A stretch of 64,000 bases of DNA from Lwoffella lincolnii (GTDB lineage Bacteria; Pseudomonadota; Gammaproteobacteria; Pseudomonadales; Moraxellaceae). How positions within the stretch are numbered: the stretch's first letter is position 1; every line of letters begins with the position of its first letter. Shown piece by piece: positions 17,651 through 26,427 of this stretch. The stretch covers positions 558,001 through 622,000 of the forward strand of contig NZ_MUYT01000004.1 of the NCBI RefSeq assembly GCF_002014765.1, written 5' to 3'. The translations under genes and the position numbers were made by a program. The notes below the pieces were generated by a model. That model saw only the letters and a program-made list of their open reading frames with translations, was not told the DNA's origin and did no database searches.

Positions 17651-18565
17651 TTAGGGGGTTAAATCATCTAAACTTTGCATATTAAGTTTAATGGCTTGAT
17701 AACACACCCCTGCTTTAAATCCACGATATTGTAAAAATCGTAACTGCTTGGCTTTATCCTTGGGCTTGGTTGGAATGGCATTGCCATATTTCTTAACTCG
17801 TGCTTCTACTGCCAATGCCAACCAATTCACTTGTTCACCACCATCTGCCACATAATCGGCAAAACTTTGTGACTCGCTTTGAGCCAACTCAATAATCTCA
17901 TCAATATTGGCAGGTAAATCAAGTTTGCGTTGGCGAAAGTCATGCTCAATACGGCGACGACCACGCCCTTTTCTGATGCTTTCTTTGATAAGCATGATGG
18001 CAGCTCGTTGCTCACTTTGATGGCCTTTTTCAGCAAATTCATCTAATAAGGCATCGACTTTGTCAGGATTTTGTTGTTTGGCGATAAGTTTGTCTTTGAG
18101 TTCTTGACGAGAATGCTCACGGATAGACAAATAATAAAATGCCAACCAGCGTAAACGACTGTCGGCTTTGATGTGTTCTCTTTCAGCTTCTCGTTGTTCT
18201 GGTGTTTTTAGATAAGCGGTCAATGCGGTGGGTAGGTTGTCTAGGACATCGTCATCGGTTGCAGTGTTGCATGTGGGTGTTTTTTCTTTGACCTGTTGCA
18301 AAATATCTTGAATACTCAGCGTAGGCTTTATGGTTGTTCGACTGTTTTTGGTATTATTTGCGGTTTGATTGTCTGATGGTTTTTTGGTTGACTGGCTTTT
18401 TTTTGCTCGAGTATTTTTTGTTTGGCTGTTTTTTGTTTGACTTTTTTCTTGGCTGTTTTTTTGAGAATTGTTGGTTTGAGAATTGTGGGTTTGAGCATTT
18501 TGGGTTTGAGAATTGTGGAATTGTTGCTTATCAGCCAAGATATCAGCAAGGGTTTTAATTTGCAT
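17651..18565 (-). CDS. recX: Regulatory protein RecX with long repetitive N-terminal extension
   Basis: RecX binds RecA filaments and limits recombinase activity. The RecX domain occupies the C-terminal ~170 residues (LRWLAFYYLSIREHSRQEL, LLDEFAEKG, KGRGRRRIEHDF, RFLQYRGF), three-helix repeats typical of the family. Before it is a ~115-residue extension dominated by SQTxNSQ, KKSQ and TKN repeats, highly polar and surely disordered. RecX proteins are normally 150-270 residues; this one is 304 from the ATG at 18565 (MQIKTLADIL), which has GGATTTATT ahead. The frame is open further upstream, to 18631. It lies downstream of recA on the same strand (113 bp gap), the classic recA-recX order. Confidence 0.9.
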   Translation of the reverse strand: MQIKTLADILADKQQFHNSQTQNAQTHNSQTNNSQKNSQEKSQTKNSQTKNTRAKKSQSTKKPSDNQTANNTKNSRTTIKPTLSIQDILQQVKEKTPTCNTATDDDVLDNLPTALTAYLKTPEQREAEREHIKADSRLRWLAFYYLSIREHSRQELKDKLIAKQQNPDKVDALLDEFAEKGHQSEQRAAIMLIKESIRKGRGRRRIEHDFRQRKLDLPANIDEIIELAQSESQSFADYVADGGEQVNWLALAVEARVKKYGNAIPTKPKDKAKQLRFLQYRGFKAGVCYQAIKLNMQSLDDLTP

Positions 18566-18678
18566 AATAAATCCATGTGCCATCATGTGCAATAAAGTGT
18601 CCCAAAGATGAGCCACTTTATAGATGCACACTTGATGGATAATAGATGATGTCTAATAGATATGTCTAATTCACTTGC

Positions 18679-19737
18679 TTATTCGTTAGCCATATCATTG
18701 TCATTCATTTCTTGCTCATTTGAGTCATCAAAACTCTTTGAACCACCTTGATTCATTTTAACCGCACGAATTTTTTCTTCAATTTCTTGGGCAATCTCTG
18801 GGTGGTCTTTTAAATACTGCACAGAATTGGCCTTACCTTGACCAATTTTATCATGACCATAGCTGTACCATGCCCCCGCTTTACCAACCAAATCCATCTC
18901 AACACCCAAATCAATGATTTCTGCCAAGTGGTTAGTGCCTTCGCCATACATGATTTGAAATTCAGCTTGTCTAAACGGAGGGGCCATTTTATTTTTAATC
19001 ACTTTGACACGAGTGTCAGAACCGATGATTTCATCACCATTCTTAACTGAGCCAAAACGACGAATGTCCAAACGCACCGATGCGTAGAACTTCAACGCAT
19101 TACCGCCTGTGGTGGTTTCTGGGTTGCCAAACATAACCCCAATTTTCATACGCAACTGATTGATGAACACCACCATACAGTTAGAGCGTTTGGCGTTGCC
19201 TGTGATTTTACGCAAAGCTTGGCTCATCAAACGGGCTTGTAACCCCATGTGGCTATCACCCATTTCACCTTCGATTTCTGCCTTGGGAGTCAAGGCTGCC
19301 ACCGAATCGACCACAATCATATCAATCGCCCCTGAACGTACCAACATATCAGTAATTTCTAAGGCTTGCTCACCATTGTCAGGTTGTGATACCAATAATT
19401 CATCGGTATTCACACCAAGTTTACGAGCGTAAATGGGGTCAAGAGCGTGTTCAGCATCAATAAAGGCACAAGTACCACCTTGTTTTTGACATTGGGCAAT
19501 GGTCTGTAGAGTCAATGTGGTTTTGCCTGAGCTTTCAGGGCCATAAATTTCAATGATGCGTCCTTTTGGCAAGCCGCCGATACCTAAGGCGATGTCCAAT
19601 CCCAGTGAACCTGTTGACACCACATCAACGTCCATGGCAACCGATTCATCTCCTAGGTGCATGATGGTATTTTTGCCAAATTGTTTTTCAATTTGCCCCA
19701 AGGCAGCTTTAAGGGCTTTGGCTTTATTTTCGTCCAT
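18679..19737 (-). CDS. recA: Recombinase RecA
   Basis: RecA forms ATP-dependent filaments on single-stranded DNA, drives strand exchange and stimulates self-cleavage of SOS regulators. The 352 residues match the family. Walker A GPESSGKTT (about 66-74), Walker B MIVVDSVAAL, loop L1 region EGEMGDSHMGLQARLMSQALRK, L2 MFGNPETTTGGNALKF, and an acidic C-terminal tail (NEQEMNDNDMANE) are all present. The start ATG directly gives MDENKAKAL. I saw no E. coli-type LexA box in the 126 bp upstream; Moraxellaceae are known to lack a canonical LexA. recX follows. Confidence 0.98.
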   Translation of the reverse strand: MDENKAKALKAALGQIEKQFGKNTIMHLGDESVAMDVDVVSTGSLGLDIALGIGGLPKGRIIEIYGPESSGKTTLTLQTIAQCQKQGGTCAFIDAEHALDPIYARKLGVNTDELLVSQPDNGEQALEITDMLVRSGAIDMIVVDSVAALTPKAEIEGEMGDSHMGLQARLMSQALRKITGNAKRSNCMVVFINQLRMKIGVMFGNPETTTGGNALKFYASVRLDIRRFGSVKNGDEIIGSDTRVKVIKNKMAPPFRQAEFQIMYGEGTNHLAEIIDLGVEMDLVGKAGAWYSYGHDKIGQGKANSVQYLKDHPEIAQEIEEKIRAVKMNQGGSKSFDDSNEQEMNDNDMANE

Positions 19738-19863
19738 AGTAGATAGTGTCTCCGATAGATTGCCATTTTATTGGCGATGGGTTTGGTGGCGATGTGTTTG
19801 GTAATAAAGTCTGCTTATATCAGCAAATTCTGCTTGGATTAAAAAATAACTGCTACAAAACAA

Positions 19864-20556
19864 CTACGGACTCACCCACTGGCGGATTTTTTCTCGCTCA
19901 TCAGGGGTGGCTTGTAACCATAACTGCATGAATTGGTCAAGGGTGCTGATATTGGCAGGATTAGCAAACGTTTGTTGTGTGCTGACCGTATTCATGCTGT
20001 TACTGGCTGGCTGATTGTCAATGGCAGCAATGGCTTGTGAATTGGCTTCTACCGCTGAGTTATTCCCAAATGAATTACCCCCAAACAGACCACCAATTGC
20101 TGAGCCTAATCCACCCAACAAGCCTGTGTCTTTCGTGTTGGCACTGACACTTTGACTTGCCACAATTTTGTTACCTTGCTTGATGGCAAGCTGTGGATTT
20201 TTGGCATACTCACGAGCATCACGATAACTCTCAGGCTGACCGGGCATGACCAACTGATAGTTTTGATTGTCTGCCAGTTCTGCGGTCAAAGTAACATGAC
20301 CAGATTTTAAATAATCGTGGTTGTCTCCAGCCAGCTCATACAGGCGGTCATAACGAGCGGTGATGACGTGCTTACCAGGCTGTAGCGTATACAACCTTTG
20401 AATTTTTTGGAATGGACTGCTGTTATATGCCTGTCCGTTGATGGCGGTAACCTTGATGTTGTCATCGACAGCTAAGGTTACCGAAGCAACCGCTGACGTG
20501 GCAGCAACAGACACACTGATGATGACAGCTAATGACATGGGGGCAATCAGTTTCAT
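19864..20556 (-). CDS. DUF2057 (YccT-like) exported protein
   Basis: 230 residues with a Sec signal peptide (about 1-25, ATSAVASV). The N-terminal two thirds match the DUF2057 pattern, with VTLAVDDNIKVTAINGQAY, then LQPGKHVITARYDRLYEL and LTAELADNQNYQLVMP, a beta-rich periplasmic domain. The C-terminal part is Gly-rich (LLGGLGSAIGGLFGG) and then Ser/Gln/Asn-rich, ending in a helical LWLQATPDEREKIRQWV. E. coli YccT is reported to influence curli formation; no curli genes are seen here. The ATG at 20556 has GAGA seven bases before it. It lies between hda and recA on the same strand. Confidence 0.75.
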   Translation of the reverse strand: MKLIAPMSLAVIISVSVAATSAVASVTLAVDDNIKVTAINGQAYNSSPFQKIQRLYTLQPGKHVITARYDRLYELAGDNHDYLKSGHVTLTAELADNQNYQLVMPGQPESYRDAREYAKNPQLAIKQGNKIVASQSVSANTKDTGLLGGLGSAIGGLFGGNSFGNNSAVEANSQAIAAIDNQPASNSMNTVSTQQTFANPANISTLDQFMQLWLQATPDEREKIRQWVSP

Positions 20557-20609
20557 AACCATTCTCTTCTTTATTTACTCACTTTACTCATTTAAATGCA
20601 GTTATATGG

Positions 20610-21401
20610 TCAATAATCCAAAATAAAGTTTTGATTTTGTATCGCTTCTTGTTGAGTTTGCTCATGAATGTCTTCAAGTTCAGCAAGCAAAGTCTGTTCA
20701 TCAATGATTTTCATGGCTTCGGTAATGCTGGACTTAGAGATATTTACCCTAGGCATGTTGGCAAACATGGGTTGTAGATGACTAAGTACTCTGAGCATCG
20801 CCCCTGTGTTGTGCGGTCCTTCTGCCAATAAATACCCAGTGATGTCAGCATGAAATTGCCAACCACGACGACGCAATATCGACTCTAGCATCGCCTTGCG
20901 GTCTGCCAAATTGTGTCCATCAGGAACTTTAAAGCTTGGGGCTTGTGCCAAACGAGTCTTTAAATCCCTTAGACTAAAGAATAGCTGATTGGTAGGGCGG
21001 TCAGCAGCAAACAACAAACGCCTTTGCCCTTCATGGCTACGATTAATCAGATGAAATAACGCTTCTTGCCATTGCTCATGACCTACGATGGCATCGACAT
21101 CATCGATGGCAATCAAGTCAAAACTCTCAAGCGACGACAGTACTTGAACATCAGTGTACAATAAGTCACTTAAAGACAGATTGATGGCTGTCTGTCCCAT
21201 GTCGATAAACGACTCACAAATGGCAGAAAGCAGATGCGACTTACCCGTATCAGGGCTGCCAAAAATATACAGCTGGTGGATTAGGCTGACATGTAACTGA
21301 CGCACCGCATCAATGATGGCAAGCCAACCTGGACCTGCAAAGTCACTTAGGCTAGCATCGTGCTTGACTTCAAGATTTAGATTAAGCTGGTTGTCAACCA
21401 T
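20610..21401 (-). CDS. hda: DnaA-related AAA+ protein, Hda-like regulator of initiation
   Basis: 263 residues related to DnaA domain III. Walker A is GSPDTGKSHL (around 48-57), Walker B LIAIDDVDAI, followed by sensor-like FAADRPTNQL and a lid domain. It lacks the DnaA DNA-binding domain IV. The N-terminal MVDNQLNLNLEV resembles the QL(S/D)LPL clamp-binding motif of Hda, through which Hda-beta clamp triggers DnaA-ATP hydrolysis. The Walker A has Asp-Thr where DnaA has Val/Leu-Gly. The length is slightly above E. coli Hda (233) because of a C-terminal Glu/Gln-rich tail. It probably forms a unit with the DUF2057 gene downstream. Confidence 0.85.
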   Translation of the reverse strand: MVDNQLNLNLEVKHDASLSDFAGPGWLAIIDAVRQLHVSLIHQLYIFGSPDTGKSHLLSAICESFIDMGQTAINLSLSDLLYTDVQVLSSLESFDLIAIDDVDAIVGHEQWQEALFHLINRSHEGQRRLLFAADRPTNQLFFSLRDLKTRLAQAPSFKVPDGHNLADRKAMLESILRRRGWQFHADITGYLLAEGPHNTGAMLRVLSHLQPMFANMPRVNISKSSITEAMKIIDEQTLLAELEDIHEQTQQEAIQNQNFILDY

Positions 21402-21539
21402 GCGATTTACTCTTAATGGTACACATAATGCCGTATCTTGTGATATTAGCAGGCTATATATAGCATATTTTGAATAATATTGATAGTGGCATGATTATTG
21501 GCCAGTGGCATGTCATTTGCTGTCTTTAAAACTGATAAG

Positions 21540-21597
21540 AAACCAGCACCCAAACTTAGACGCTCAATTTAGATGCTGAATTTGGACACTGGTTTTT
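21540..21597 (-). terminator. Probable intrinsic terminator of icd
   Basis: Inverted repeat with arms AAACCAGCACCCAAA (21540-21554) and TTTGGACACTGGTTTTT (21581-21597), pairing through CCAG/CTGG and CCAAA/TTTGG. It lies just past the icd stop, before hda. Confidence 0.55.
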
Positions 21598-21620
21598 ATC
21601 AGGACAATTATCCTTTTAGG

Positions 21621-23855
21621 CTATTTTGTCAGCACATTTGCCAAGGCTTCATTAAAGAGTTGGCTAGGACGCATCACCGCCTGTAACTTATCTGCATCTG
21701 GCTTATAGTAACCACCAATATCAACCCGCTGACCTTGCACATCAATCAAATCAGCGACAATTCTTTCTTCATTATCCGCCAATGATTTCGCCAGTGGCTC
21801 AAATTTGACTTTAAGCTCAGCATCTTCTTCTTGATTTGCCAATGCTTGGGCCCAATATTTGGCAAGATAAAAATGGCTGCCACGATTGTCTAGTTCACCT
21901 GTGCGTCTAGATGGTGATTTTTCATTATCAAGTAATTTACCAGTGGCTTCGTCCAACGTTTTTGCCAGTAACTTAGCTTTTGGATTGTTTTCTTTATCAC
22001 CAAGTTCATCAAGCGACACCGCCAAGGCAAGCATCTCACCGAGTGAGTCCCAACGCAAATGGTTTTCTTCCACCAGCTGTTCTACATGCTTAGGTGCAGA
22101 GCCACCAGCCCCAGTTTCGTACATGCCACCCCCTGCCATCATGGGTACGATGGACAGCATCTTAGCTGATGTACCCAGCTCAAGAATGGGGAACAAATCA
22201 GTTAGGTAATCACGTAAAATATTGCCTGTCACTGAAATGGTGTCCAAACCACGACAGACACGCTCTAGCGTATAACGCATGGCACGCACTTGCGACATGA
22301 TTTGAATGTCCAAACCTTGAGTATCATGGTCTTTTAGATAGGTTTTTACCTTTTTAATGAGCTCATTTTCATGTGGACGATAAGGGTCTAACCAGAACAC
22401 CGCTGGCATTCCTGAATTGCGAGTGCGAGTCACCGCAAGCTTAACCCAATCACGAATAGGTGCATCTTTGGTCTGACACATACGCCAAATATCACCTTCT
22501 TCAACATGTTGCGACATCAACACCTCACCTGTTTCTAAGTCCGTGATGTTGGCAACCCCATTTTTACTGATTTCAAAGGTTTTGTCATGTGAGCCATACT
22601 CTTCGGCTTTTTTTGCCATCAAACCGACATTTGGCACTGTTCCCATGGTGCTTGGGTCAAAATTGCCATGCCATTTACAAAAATTGATGACTTCTTGATA
22701 AATCCGAGCAAAAGTTGATTCTGGCATCACCGCTTTACAATCATACTGACGGCCATCAGCCCCCCACATTTTACCGCCACTGCGTATCATCGCTGGCATG
22801 GACGCATCAACAATCACATCATTGGGTGAATAAAAGTTGGTAATGCCTTTGGCAGAGTCCACCATCGCCAACGATGGGCGATTTTCTTGGCAAGCGTGCA
22901 AATCTCTGATGATTTCATCGTACTGTGAACGTGGTAGGGTTTCTATTTTTTCGTAAAGTCCTGCCATGCCGTTATTGACATTGATGCCAAGTTCATCAAA
23001 CAAATCACCCCATTTTTCAAAGGCTTCTTTATAATACACACGCACACAATGACCGAATACAATGGGATGTGAGACTTTCATCATGGTGGCTTTCACGTGC
23101 AAAGAGAACAAAATGTCCGCTTCTTTACAATCTTTTAGCTCTTTTTCATAAAACTCAAGTAAGGCTTTTTTGCTCATGAACATAGAGTCAATGATTTCAC
23201 CTTTTTCCAATGCCACTTCAGGTTTTAATAAAATGGTCTCACCGTCGTCGCAAATCAGTTCCATTTTTACCTGACACGCTTTGTCTAGGGTCATGGATTT
23301 TTCACCATGATAAAAATCACCTTCATTCATGTGTGACACGTGCGTTTTTGACCACGGCTTCCATTCACCCATCGAATGCGGATGTTTTTTGGCATAATTT
23401 TTAACAGCGGCGGGGGCTCTGCGGTCTGAATTGCCTTCACGCAACACAGGATTGACAGCCGACCCTAAGCACTTACCATAACGGGCTTTGATGTTTTTTT
23501 CTTCTTCGGTGTTGGGATTACTTGGGTAATCAGGAATGGCAAATCCTTTGGCTTGTAGCTCTTCGATGCACGTTTCTAACTGTGCCACTGACGCACTGAT
23601 GTTGGGTAATTTAATGATGTTGGTATCAGGTTCTTGAGTCAACTTACCTAAGATTTCTAGTGTTTTTGTTTGTTGTTGTTCTTCACTTAAATAATCAGGG
23701 AATTCAGCCAAAACCCGTGATGCCAGTGAAATATCACTTTTAATGATGTCAATACCCGCTGGTGTGGTGAATGTCTCAATAATAGGTAAAAAAGAATAGG
23801 TCGCCAATAAAGGAGCTTCGTCGGTTAGGGTATAATAAATCTTTGGCATAATCAT
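21621..23855 (-). CDS. icd: Monomeric NADP-dependent isocitrate dehydrogenase
   Basis: Oxidatively decarboxylates isocitrate to 2-oxoglutarate with NADP+ in the TCA cycle. The 744 residues and motifs identify the ~80-kDa monomeric type rather than the ~415-residue dimeric enzyme: IYYTLTDEAPLLATYSFLPI at the N-terminus, LREGNSDRRAPAAVKNYAK, GEKSMTLDKAC, FSLHVKATMMKVSHPIVFGH, CKAVMPESTFA, FWLDPYRPHE and MAGGGMYETGAGGSAPKHV. This class is common in Moraxellaceae and some Vibrio and Azotobacter. The ATG at 23855 has AAGGA upstream; the ATG at 23849 (MPKIYY) is an alternative. It is a single gene, divergent from the hemerythrin gene across 360 bp. Confidence 0.97.
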   Translation of the reverse strand: MIMPKIYYTLTDEAPLLATYSFLPIIETFTTPAGIDIIKSDISLASRVLAEFPDYLSEEQQQTKTLEILGKLTQEPDTNIIKLPNISASVAQLETCIEELQAKGFAIPDYPSNPNTEEEKNIKARYGKCLGSAVNPVLREGNSDRRAPAAVKNYAKKHPHSMGEWKPWSKTHVSHMNEGDFYHGEKSMTLDKACQVKMELICDDGETILLKPEVALEKGEIIDSMFMSKKALLEFYEKELKDCKEADILFSLHVKATMMKVSHPIVFGHCVRVYYKEAFEKWGDLFDELGINVNNGMAGLYEKIETLPRSQYDEIIRDLHACQENRPSLAMVDSAKGITNFYSPNDVIVDASMPAMIRSGGKMWGADGRQYDCKAVMPESTFARIYQEVINFCKWHGNFDPSTMGTVPNVGLMAKKAEEYGSHDKTFEISKNGVANITDLETGEVLMSQHVEEGDIWRMCQTKDAPIRDWVKLAVTRTRNSGMPAVFWLDPYRPHENELIKKVKTYLKDHDTQGLDIQIMSQVRAMRYTLERVCRGLDTISVTGNILRDYLTDLFPILELGTSAKMLSIVPMMAGGGMYETGAGGSAPKHVEQLVEENHLRWDSLGEMLALAVSLDELGDKENNPKAKLLAKTLDEATGKLLDNEKSPSRRTGELDNRGSHFYLAKYWAQALANQEEDAELKVKFEPLAKSLADNEERIVADLIDVQGQRVDIGGYYKPDADKLQAVMRPSQLFNEALANVLTK

Positions 23856-24215
23856 GCAATCCTTTTGTTGTTTATCATGTGTGGCATCAAAATTGGTATG
23901 GCATACAAATCGGTAAAGAACCTGATTTGACCATATAAATACGCATTCTGCATCTCTATTTTATAGGACATGATGACCATTAAGCAAATTTAATGCACAG
24001 TCAATCTTTGATGATGGTATGCCCTAATGATAACCATTCTTAACCTTAACCTGATAGCAACCGTATGGCAACAAGCAAACACAGTTTTTAAGCAAATAAT
24101 TGATTAAAATGCTTAAATAATACTTTGGATAACATGTGTTTCATCAAAGCCATGTTCAAAGATTTATTTTTAAAGATATTTTAAATTTATTTTTAACATC
24201 AATTAAGGAAAACCC
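23856..24215. other. Divergent intergenic region between icd and the hemerythrin gene
   Basis: 360 bp, AT-rich, with no credible gene. It must hold both divergent promoters, but no strong -35/-10 pair was recognised. The last 40 bp contain repeated TTTATTTTTAA tracts before the Shine-Dalgarno AAGGAAAA of the hemerythrin gene. Confidence 0.5.
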
Positions 24216-24692
24216 ATGAGCAACATCAAAGCTGACATTAACCTAAACCAAGACATTTTTACTGCCCTTATCGCCCGTCATGAAGTGCAACGTCAGTTGT
24301 GTCAACAGTTAGAGAATACCGATGACAGTAAAGAACAAGCCAAAATCTACCAGCAATTTAAGCTGGAGCTGACCGCTCATGCGGCCGCTGAAGAGCGTCA
24401 TCTTTATGTGCCTGTTATGGAGCATGATGATGGTTTGGACATTGCTCGTCATGCCATTACTGAGCATCATGAAATGGACGAACTTATTGACACTTTAGAC
24501 AATCATCAGCCTGACTCAGATAAATGGCAACAAGCTTTAAAAGACCTCATTCATAAAGTTCGTCATCATTTAGATGAAGAGGAAGAAGAATTCTTTAAAC
24601 AGTCTAAAGACATTCTTGCTGATGATTTACAACAACGCCTTGGCTCACTGTATCAAGTCGAACACAACGAATTTGTACAAAATAATCAATAA
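24216..24692 (+). CDS. Hemerythrin HHE cation-binding domain protein
   Basis: 158 residues forming the four-helix hemerythrin fold that binds a di-iron centre. Expected ligands are visible in order: His22 in ARHEVQRQL, His and Glu in TAHAAAEERHLY, His/Glu in RHAITEHHEMDEL, and His/Glu in KVRHHLDEEEEEFF. Members of this family bind oxygen or iron, or take part in nitrosative and oxidative stress handling; which applies is not visible. AAGGAAAACCC precedes the ATG. It is a single gene with its own upstream region, followed by a scrap of a pilus ATPase gene. Confidence 0.88.
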   Translation: MSNIKADINLNQDIFTALIARHEVQRQLCQQLENTDDSKEQAKIYQQFKLELTAHAAAEERHLYVPVMEHDDGLDIARHAITEHHEMDELIDTLDNHQPDSDKWQQALKDLIHKVRHHLDEEEEEFFKQSKDILADDLQQRLGSLYQVEHNEFVQNNQ

Positions 24693-24797
24693 ACGACAAG
24701 ATAACCACAAACAAGACAACCATCAAAGTGTCAAATAATATCAAAGTGTCAACATATTATTTGGCATCATTCATATAAAACTTATTTAACAGCCATC

Positions 24798-24917
24798 ATG
24801 ACCAAATCCAGTGAGCTGGACATGCAAACCTTTGACCAAGCTTTATTTAAGCTTTATGACGAAGGGGCAATCTCATATGGCCTTACCAAATCAATAATTT
24901 GGCACTGTCTTGGGTGA
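24798..24917 (+). pseudogene. 3' remnant of a PilU/PilT-type pilus retraction ATPase gene
   Basis: An open frame of 39 codons starting MTKSSELDMQTFDQALFKLY and continuing DEGAISYG. This strongly resembles the C-terminal segment of PilU/PilT ATPases, where S-x-ELGMQTFDQ-LF-LY-x-G-ISY is typical. No other part of the ATPase (Walker boxes, AIRNLIRE) is present upstream, where the hemerythrin gene ends only ~105 bp away. The similarity stops at about 24880, next to the mltB stop codon; the remaining codons run antisense into mltB. It is best read as the leftover end of a gene whose body was deleted or moved. Confidence 0.65.
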
Positions 24918-26319
24918 TAAAACCATCAGGCACTTGTCCGCTATCCGCCTGCCATCTGGCAAAAGCTTTACGAGTATTGCTACCGATAACCCCATCAATA
25001 CCATGAGTATCATACCCTGCTTGTGTCAAATGACGCTGTAAGTTGGTTACTTGCACGGTGGTGAGTGGTCGCTCATATTTGGGCCACGCTGTTTGTAGAC
25101 CACCTTGTCCATTTATTGCTTTTGCAAGCAAACTAACCCCCAACGCATAGTTAGCGGAATTGTTATAGACCTTAATTACGTCAAAATTTTGACTGGTCAA
25201 TAAGGCAGGACCTAACTTACCTGCAGGTAGCCACAGACTTAAGCGAGCATTGGCAGGCACATACCCCCCCAGCACTTGCACACCCAGCTGTCGCCATTCG
25301 TCATGGCTCATGGTGTCATCAAGATATCGATAATCAAAATAACTGGGCAAAAACACTTCATACACAGGGTCAACGCCACGCACCCAACCAGAATTTCTCA
25401 AATAATTGGCAGTGCTGTTTAACGCATCGGTCAAATTCCAAGGGTTTTTATGCCCATTGCCATCACCGTCCACACCTTGTGTCAACCAAGTGGCAGGAAT
25501 GAATTGAGTATGCCCCATACCCCCTGCCCACGATCCATCTAAATTGTGCCAAGACACATCGCCACGGCTAAGTAAGGTCAGCAGAGACATCAATTGTTCT
25601 TCAGCAAAATCACGGCGACGACCATCATATGCCAAAGTCGCCAACGAGCTGACCAAGTTGGCATTACCCATAAAGCCACCATAAGATGACTCCATTCCCC
25701 AAATGGCAGCCACAATGGCTGGGTCAACACCATAGTGATTGCCAATGTCATCAAACAACCTGCGATGACCAATAAAATGCTTACGCCCATTGCTGACACG
25801 ACTGTTGGCAACAGCAGATTCAACATACTCCCAAGGCATCTTGACAAATTCGGCTTGACTGCGGTCTTGGCTAACGACTTTTTGATTAAGATGGGCATTG
25901 CCCAGCAACCGCTCAATCTCAGCTTGAGAAAACCCTCTTGCCAACGCTTTATTGGTAAAGCTGACTTTCCAATCACCAAAACCATTAATCACTGTTGGTT
26001 GTGGTGGCACAACTGGACGTGTGGCAATGACTGATGGAGGAGTTACCACAATCACGTTTGGCATCACTTGTGGTTGTTCTGGCGTTGGTGCGGTTTGGAA
26101 TGGTTGAGGGGTAAGCTGTGAGGCAGGTTGTGGTATAAGTTGTGGTATGGGTTGTGGACTGCTCACACAAGCTGACAGCATTGCCATTGATAGCATCGCC
26201 GTCATCACGCCAAGCAGAGCATCACAAGACTGATTGATTGCTTTGGCTTTAGGGACAACTTTGGGAGCAAATTGGTTTCGCTTTACTTGGGCTGATGGGT
26301 TTTGATGCTGTGAGTTCAT
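24883..26319 (-). CDS. mltB: Lytic murein transglycosylase B with peptidoglycan-binding domain
   Basis: Cleaves the MurNAc-GlcNAc bond of peptidoglycan to give 1,6-anhydro ends, acting in cell-wall turnover. The 478 residues include an N-terminal region with a probable lipobox (MLSAC around residue 51), a Pro/Gln-rich linker (PQPIPQLIPQPASQ), the SLT-B catalytic domain (about 110-400) with the catalytic Glu in WGMESSYGGFMGN and GGMGHTQFIPATWL, and a C-terminal PG_binding_1 domain (LQRHLTQAGYDTHGIDGVIG). The charged 38-residue lead before the hydrophobic signal is unusual; the true start could be internal. It faces the hemerythrin gene and the pilU scrap. Confidence 0.92.
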   Translation of the reverse strand: MNSQHQNPSAQVKRNQFAPKVVPKAKAINQSCDALLGVMTAMLSMAMLSACVSSPQPIPQLIPQPASQLTPQPFQTAPTPEQPQVMPNVIVVTPPSVIATRPVVPPQPTVINGFGDWKVSFTNKALARGFSQAEIERLLGNAHLNQKVVSQDRSQAEFVKMPWEYVESAVANSRVSNGRKHFIGHRRLFDDIGNHYGVDPAIVAAIWGMESSYGGFMGNANLVSSLATLAYDGRRRDFAEEQLMSLLTLLSRGDVSWHNLDGSWAGGMGHTQFIPATWLTQGVDGDGNGHKNPWNLTDALNSTANYLRNSGWVRGVDPVYEVFLPSYFDYRYLDDTMSHDEWRQLGVQVLGGYVPANARLSLWLPAGKLGPALLTSQNFDVIKVYNNSANYALGVSLLAKAINGQGGLQTAWPKYERPLTTVQVTNLQRHLTQAGYDTHGIDGVIGSNTRKAFARWQADSGQVPDGFITQDSAKLLIW

Positions 26320-26427
26320 GACAATCCTTTTAGTCTGCCTTTTAATCTTCTGTCTTGTGCCGTTTAATCTGCCTTGTAATGTGCTTTTAAATCTGCGCCT
26401 TTACATGGTTGATGGTGATTGAACCTA

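Noticed and set aside
19738..19863. LexA-type SOS box upstream of recA
   Set aside because: No CTGT-N8-ACAG palindrome was found; a TGCTTATATCAGCA inverted motif is present but too weak to call an operator.
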